Below, one piece after another: positions 59,440-64,000 of a stretch of DNA of 64,000 nt (position 1 is its first letter; the number at the start of each line of letters is the position of its first letter). A program made the position numbers and the translations under genes. The notes under the pieces are model-generated. The model ran no database searches and was not told where the DNA came from. It saw nothing but the letters and a program-made list of their open reading frames with translations. Source of the stretch: Alnus glutinosa (taxonomy: Eukaryota > Streptophyta > Magnoliopsida > Fagales > Betulaceae); the NCBI RefSeq assembly GCF_958979055.1, contig NC_084887.1, forward strand, positions 30,295,544 through 30,359,543, in the 5' to 3' direction.

Positions 59440-60012
59440 GAAATTAATTTACAGATTTCCTTAGAAGCATGCTGCACCCAGTTTTTGTGTTAGTTTGATC
59501 CAACATGGCAGATTTCCTAAGAGATGAGAGGACTAATATTTGGCTAAGCTGATTAACTAAGCTAATATTGTAGATTTAGTGAAATTAATTTACAGATTTC
59601 CTTAGAAGCATGCTACACCCACTTTTTGTCTTAGTTTGATCTAACATTGCATATTTCCTAAAAGATGAGAGGCATAGTATTTGACTAAGTTGAATAACTA
59701 AAGTAAATTGTAGATTTACTGAGTTTTAGACACATTATATTACATATCACAATAGCACCACAATAGCACCAAATGGACCCAAGTACAACCCATAACTAGA
59801 AAAGATTACTCTGTTGAATATTTGTTCCTTTATGTGTTTTTATACTATTAAACCAAACTAAATATCTGTTAAAAACACACAAATAAAAATAGGAGCCTAA
59901 TAAAACCATAAAAGGACATAATGGAATAACCAAATGGACCCACCAAGTACAACCCATAACTAGAAAAGATTACTCTATCGAATATTTGTTCCTTTATGTG
60001 TTTTTATACTGG
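59440..60012. repeat. Two local direct duplications upstream of the TNPD-like gene
   Basis: Unit 1: about 131 bp at 59440-59570 and 59580-59710 (CAGATTTCCTTAGAAGCATG; TTAGTTTGATC). Unit 2: about 80 bp at 59771-59850 and 59931-60011 (AGTACAACCCATAACTAGAA; TTTGTTCCTTTATGTGTTTT). They lie between the TNPD start and the captured MBF1 piece and may belong to its promoter or leader. Confidence 0.75.
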
Positions 60013-60238
60013 CTAAATTGTTCTAGCACTTATTAAAGTGTCTCATATCCATCTATGTCCACTTTCTCTTCCTGAAAGAACCCCGAATTTCGCTTAAACT
60101 CTTGCTGTATTTGTTTCTTCCAAGTACACTGTCTTGGGTTGATTCTGTGAAATGCTGTTTGTCTTTTGCTTAGAAGTATCTCATTATATTCTAGTGAGTT
60201 TCTGCTTATATGTCATTTGACATCCTGACTGAGTGTAG

Positions 60239-60343
60239 ATGAGAGTGTACCAACTGAGCTAAAGAAAGCTATTACACAAGCTCGAATGGAAAAGAAGCTT
60301 ACGCAGGCTCAGCTTGCTCAAGTAACTGCTCTAATCAAGTAGC
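60239..60343 (+). pseudogene. MBF1: Captured fragment of MBF1 (multiprotein bridging factor 1)
   Basis: The plus strand reads DESVPTELKKAITQARMEKK then LTQAQLAQ, then leaves the family sequence (VTALIK, stop). This is the start of the helix-turn-helix (Cro/C1-type) domain of plant MBF1, a conserved transcriptional coactivator linking bZIP factors and TBP. A splice acceptor-like GAGTGTAG directly precedes the match (60230-60238), and intron-like sequence lies upstream (about 60080-60230). The piece was therefore taken from genomic DNA, not cDNA. It lies within the CACTA element, opposite in direction to the transposase genes. It is too short to act as MBF1. Confidence 0.8.
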
Positions 60344-61815
60344 TACAAATTACAATTATATATTTCATACAATTAAAATATGTAACAAAAACTAAATATA
60401 TATTATTTAAAAGAACAATGTGAATATAAAAATTTAATTAATGTAAAAGTTTGATTGAATATCTGAAGCTTCTCAAGAAAGAGAAGTTGCCCATTCAAAA
60501 AAAAAAAAAAAAAAAAGGAAGAAAGAAATTGTAAAAAAAAAAAAAAATTGATCTGAATTCTGAACGGCTTGAAGAAAAAAAATTGACAGACTAAAATAAC
60601 TAGTGTAAGAAGAATGACAATTTGATGGCTTGAACTTGGTTCAGACTTTTGAGTTTCGTTCAATACTTCAATTGCAACTAAAACATTGAGTTGATTTCCA
60701 AAAAAAAAAAAAAACCACTGAAACATTGAGTAACTTTTGCTTTTCTGAGCTTGTCGGCACCTTAATAGATCAAGATAAATATATTAAGTTGGTAGCAAAT
60801 AGTGACGCGTTAAAGCAAAAAAAAAAAAGATGAAAAGAAAAAGGGAGCAACGTATTGAGCAGGCTTCAAACGCAGCGTTTGGACCTTTGTTTATTTAAAC
60901 CACTCGTTTTGGAGAATACTAAAAGACAATGTGTCATCTTCTTCTACCTTCATCTAACCTAAAAGCTGAAACTAACAGAAAAAAAAACGAAAATCAAAGA
61001 CGTCGCTGAGCCTGCGTGAGTCTTTTGCCCGTGAATCTTGATGTTTGATGAGTGGGTGGCTGAGGACAATGATTGCCCCTGATGAATGGTTAAGGGTGGG
61101 CAAACAAGGGGTCAGAAGGATTTTTTACCAGAGTTAGGAAATTTTTTGGGAAGTGAGGGGGGGCACTTGACCCCTCTCTCAACCCCTCCTCCCTCCGCCC
61201 CTGCACCCACATATATACAGAGCAAACACCCAATCTATGTCAACCCAAAACAAACTATACAATGAAATCATGTCCAAATGCTAAGCAACAGGGACTATAA
61301 CCCCTTTTGTTCTAATGTTTATAAACCATGTGCATCTTCTATGTATAACGAAAAATTAACCAGAACAAACGAACCCAATCCAAACGAAAATATAGGGTTT
61401 TTCACAAATGAGCCTCCAACAATTATTACACCTAATCGAATTAAAATCCACCACATTCACTCAACAAATTCAATCCATAAATTGAAATCTACCGTATTTA
61501 CTAAAAGAAAAAAACAAGAATCCATGCATTGAAGACTGAAAATAAAAAAATAAAAATAAAAACACCGAATGATTAGAGGGAGGCGAGCTGGTGGGCTAGT
61601 GGCGTCGATCAACGATGGTGGAGCGGATTCCAGGAGTAGATTTGTGAGAGATCGAGCAATAGAGAAAAAAAAAATTTGTGAGAGGCAGATATATATATAA
61701 AGAAAACTGGTATATACTTGATCGAGAGAGAGAGAGAGAGAGGTCCTGCACGTTCACGCGTGTTTATCCCCAAAAAAAAAAAACGAAACTTGATAAGGAA
61801 GCAATTTTTTTTTTC
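60344..61815. other. CACTA interior between captured exon and right subterminal repeats
   Basis: No further gene is recognised. About 61100-61210 is a G/C-skewed stretch (GGGGGGCACTTGACCCC, then CCCTCCTCCCTCCGCCCCTG) typical of old repeat debris. A GA run lies near 61723-61743. Confidence 0.45.
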
Positions 61816-61817
61816 AG

Positions 61818-62055
61818 CATGCCAGGCGCGCAATTTTCCCCCCTTCGGGAAAAATAATTTCCTGGCATATGACTAGATGAATATATGCCAGGCAAGAGAC
61901 TACCAATATATTCTGGCAATTCTTATTTTGTTAATGGCATTAGAATTTACGCCAGGATTTTTAATAAAATTTACTGGCATATTTTAAATATGCCAGCTAA
62001 CCTTTGGCAAAGCTAGCGTTTTTTATAAACGCCAGCATTAAAGATGCCATTAATG
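61818..62055. repeat. CACTA right subterminal repeats
   Basis: Many TGCCAG/CTGGCA words: CATGCCAGGCGCGC, CCTGGCATATGA, ATATGCCAGGCAAG, TACTGGCATATT, ATATGCCAGCTAAC, ACGCCAGCATT. They mirror the left end. Confidence 0.75.
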
Positions 62056-62086
62056 AAATTTTTTTTTTTTTTTTTTTGTAGTGGCT

Positions 62087-63778
62087 TGTGAGAGAATTAA
62101 TATGCACTTTATTTATTGTGTTTTGTCCAATTTTAAGTTATTTTTTGAAGACGATTCATTCTTCAAATTTGGAGAATTTTTTTAGATTCTGTGATAGCCA
62201 TAAAAGAGATGTTTTTGTTTCATGGGATCTATTAGTGACTTTTGAGAGCCTAGATATGAAGGGGGAAGTGTTTTGTTATAGTCATGTAATTCCAAAGCTT
62301 TCTCCCATGGCCACTTCAAGTTCAATTTCTACAAGTTGGTTGGTGGTAGCGTCCATCAGCTAGGTATTGTTTGAATTTTGCAATTGTGGTCCAGGTCTAA
62401 AACTCTGTGTATGGTTTCATGGGAAAGCTTCTATTTTTGCTTTTGTTGGAATAGGATGTTTTTTAATCTTTTAAGAGTTTCAAGATATGTGTAGATTGTT
62501 TGAGCTTTCCTTAATCATTTTATCATTAAAAAGAGAAATCAGACTGAAAGTGTACAACTTGATATTTTGTAATTCAATTGGCATGACCCCATTACAAACA
62601 AATCCACAGAAAACCAATCCTGGAACCTTAGAAAAGGCCACAAGGAGCAAACAGAAAACAAAAACTAGTTACTTTTAGATAGCAAAACATTGTGAAAGAT
62701 ACCCCAAGGTAAAATAAGAAAAAAGTGCATTTAAATTTCTTGCAAACAATTCGAACTTAAATTTAAATTGTTGAAAACATATTACTCCATAAATACTGTT
62801 TTGCTCTAGTTGTTTGTAATTAAGTATTTGATCTTTTTTTCTTGCTCTTAAGGTGTCTCATTACTACTTTTGGTTTTGAGCCAGAAAAATACCATAAATG
62901 TAAAACAGAGGTGGAGTAAAAAGAAATGGATACAAACAACACAAACAAAAGCAAAAGCAACAAAAAAAAATAACAATCTAGATTGGGTGTGCTCTGTCCC
63001 ATGTTATTGTGGGATACATTGTTTACACTTGGAACAAAATCTCAATTTCTGGCCATTCGCATGTTCACTGTAGAATCACAGTACATGCAGTTTCATATTG
63101 GTGGTACTATTTATTATTCACCACTGTCCACAGCCACATGTGTCACTGTTTTTTGTGGCAAGTGATGAACAAAGAACAAAGACGGGATATATGCCTCTTC
63201 GATCGTAGGGGCCCTCCCGTATTCAATGGCTTTTGGGAGCTTTTATATGGCTTAAGCTTGCACTGACAGATTCCACTCCTTATTATGGTGTCTCTTCACT
63301 ACTTTTGGTTTTGAGCCAGAAAAGTACCATAAATGTAAAACAGAGGTGAAGTAAAAAGAAATGGATACAAACAACACAAACAAAAGCAAAAGCAACAAAA
63401 AAAAAAATAACAATCTAGATTGGATGTGCTCTGTCCCATGTTATTGTGGGATACATTGTTTAGACGAAGATGCTGGCCAATATTCCAAAAAATGTCGTAC
63501 TTTTTTTCTTAAATATTGGCGTTAAAAATAACTCATTGTTCGTATGGTGGCATTTCTTGCATGTGAAGTAGCAGTGGTGCACTGGTTTTTCACACCTAAC
63601 TCTATTATATTCTGGTTTGATAAGAAGAAATCAATCAATCACATTTATTGTTTAATGTTTTTAGAGTTCATGCTAAACTGTGTTGCTTATTCCTTTCTTA
63701 AATTGGTTATTTTTTTTTATTGTTTAAGGTTTTAACTAAATTTTGGTGTGTGGTTTGGATTATAAGGGCTGATTAGTG
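62087..63778. other. Upstream DNA of the Harbinger ORF1-like gene (H3 continued)
   Basis: No other gene is recognised. It contains a direct repeat of about 176 bp. It may hold the 5' untranslated region and introns of the gene starting at 63779. Confidence 0.45.
62852..63464. repeat. 176-bp direct repeat, spaced 435 bp
   Basis: 62852-63027 and 63287-63464 are nearly identical (TTTGGTTTTGAGCCAGAAAA; AAAGAAATGGATACAAACAA; GTGCTCTGTCCCATGTTATT). Ends of the form TGTCTC...TTTACA recall tiny LTRs, but no primer-binding site or polypurine tract is visible. A simple local duplication is as likely. Confidence 0.85.
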
Positions 63779-64000
63779 ATGGATTCACAAACTCCTCAAT
63801 CCGGTTACTACACCAATCTTATAACTGAAGATGATCTTGGGTTTGAATGCACAAATGAAATCAGTCAACACCAAGAGGCTTCACCCCAAGCTGAGGTTGA
63901 ACGTACTATTAAAAAATCGTGTCGGGGTAGCAACTTCACCATTGCCGATGACAATTTGCTTGTGGAGGCGTGGCTTTATGTTTCCATGGATGCTGTTCAA
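63779..64000 (+). CDS. PIF/Harbinger ORF1-like Myb/SANT protein, 5' part (cut by window end)
   Basis: The open frame of 74 codons runs off the window. It starts MDSQTPQSGYYTNLITEDD. At residues 49-74 it reads RGSNFTIADDNLLVEAWLYV and then SMDAVQ, which is the start of the Myb/SANT-like DNA-binding domain of plant Harbinger ORF1 proteins (often annotated as glutathione S-transferase T3-like). ORF1 proteins of this superfamily are known to accompany the DDE transposase into the nucleus and bind element ends. No start closer to the domain is needed. A Harbinger-like terminus at 49895 suggests it belongs to element H3. Confidence 0.7.
   Translation, partial: MDSQTPQSGYYTNLITEDDLGFECTNEISQHQEASPQAEVERTIKKSCRGSNFTIADDNLLVEAWLYVSMDAVQ

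Larger units (their letters stand above)
51406..62083 (-). mobile_element. Complete CACTA (En/Spm) element, 10,678 bp, TSD GCT
   Basis: It starts CACTACAAAAAAAAAAATGC and ends TTTTTTTTGTAGTG, flanked by GCT at 51403-51405 and 62084-62086. Subterminal zones with TGCCAG/CTGGCA words flank both ends. It carries two minus-strand genes in the usual arrangement: a TNPD-like transposase gene (59012-55432) followed by a TNPA-like gene (55255-53524). It also carries a captured MBF1 exon fragment. Both genes have in-frame stops, so this copy is probably not autonomous now, although its ends look young and intact. Confidence 0.92.

Noticed and set aside
62370..62460. Cysteine-rich word resembling a GRF zinc finger (FCNCGPGL...)
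   Set aside because: Spacing of the later cysteine and aromatic residues does not fit, and the frame closes quickly.

Overview
The window is nuclear DNA of a flowering plant, most likely a woody eudicot. The evidence is AT-rich intergenic DNA, GT-AG introns inside transposon genes, a plant-type BAHD acyltransferase, and dense nested layers of plant CACTA, PIF/Harbinger, hAT, copia, LINE and MITE elements. I cannot name the species. Only five sequences look like intact host genes: a small membrane protein with a conserved tail (1118-1540, -), three related 78-residue membrane proteins (15416-15652, 21247-21483 and 24599-24835, all -), and one BAHD acyltransferase (31999-33345, +). Almost everything else is mobile or derived from mobile DNA.

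0-7.7 kb: the small membrane-protein gene, then a decayed hAT-type (TTF/DUF4371) transposase pseudogene. A copia-like LTR rich in a CGTCCGGACG palindrome interrupts it. 7.9-26 kb: a tandem segmental duplication carrying the 78-residue gene. Copy A is about 7.95-16.3 kb and copy B about 16.7-22.2 kb; a shorter third gene copy lies at 24.5-25.1 kb. The copies carry different insertions, so each serves as the empty site of the other. Copy A holds a LINE tail, a 3.8 kb TGTAACGCC-ended LTR with a GC-rich retroposon inside it, a hAT-like MITE with 8-bp TSD, and a retroposon with 13-bp TSD. Copy B holds a Harbinger-like element with TTA TSD that itself contains a CACTA element. 26-29 kb: another GC-rich retroposon split by a second non-autonomous CACTA element (TSD AGA).

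30-33.4 kb: the BAHD gene behind a promoter built of repeated TATA-containing modules. 33.6-38 kb: a tiny TRIM-like retroelement and a cluster of MITEs. 38.6-41.3 kb: a second TGTAACGCC-ended LTR. 43-47.4 kb: a frameshifted copia element on the minus strand, whose leader is split by a foldback element. 49.9 kb to the window end: the left end of a probable PIF/Harbinger element, whose ORF1 (Myb/SANT-like) starts at 63779. It is split by a complete 10,678-bp CACTA element (51406-62083) with a perfect GCT TSD, TGCCAG-type subterminal repeats, TNPA-like and TNPD-like genes (both with stop codons), and a captured fragment of the host gene MBF1.

The host genes do not form a pathway. The main interest is the nested transposon history, the host exon captured by CACTA, the triplicated small-protein gene with conserved G-box/ABRE-like promoter elements, and a retroposon family with recurring GGCGCGTG/CACGCGCC hairpins.
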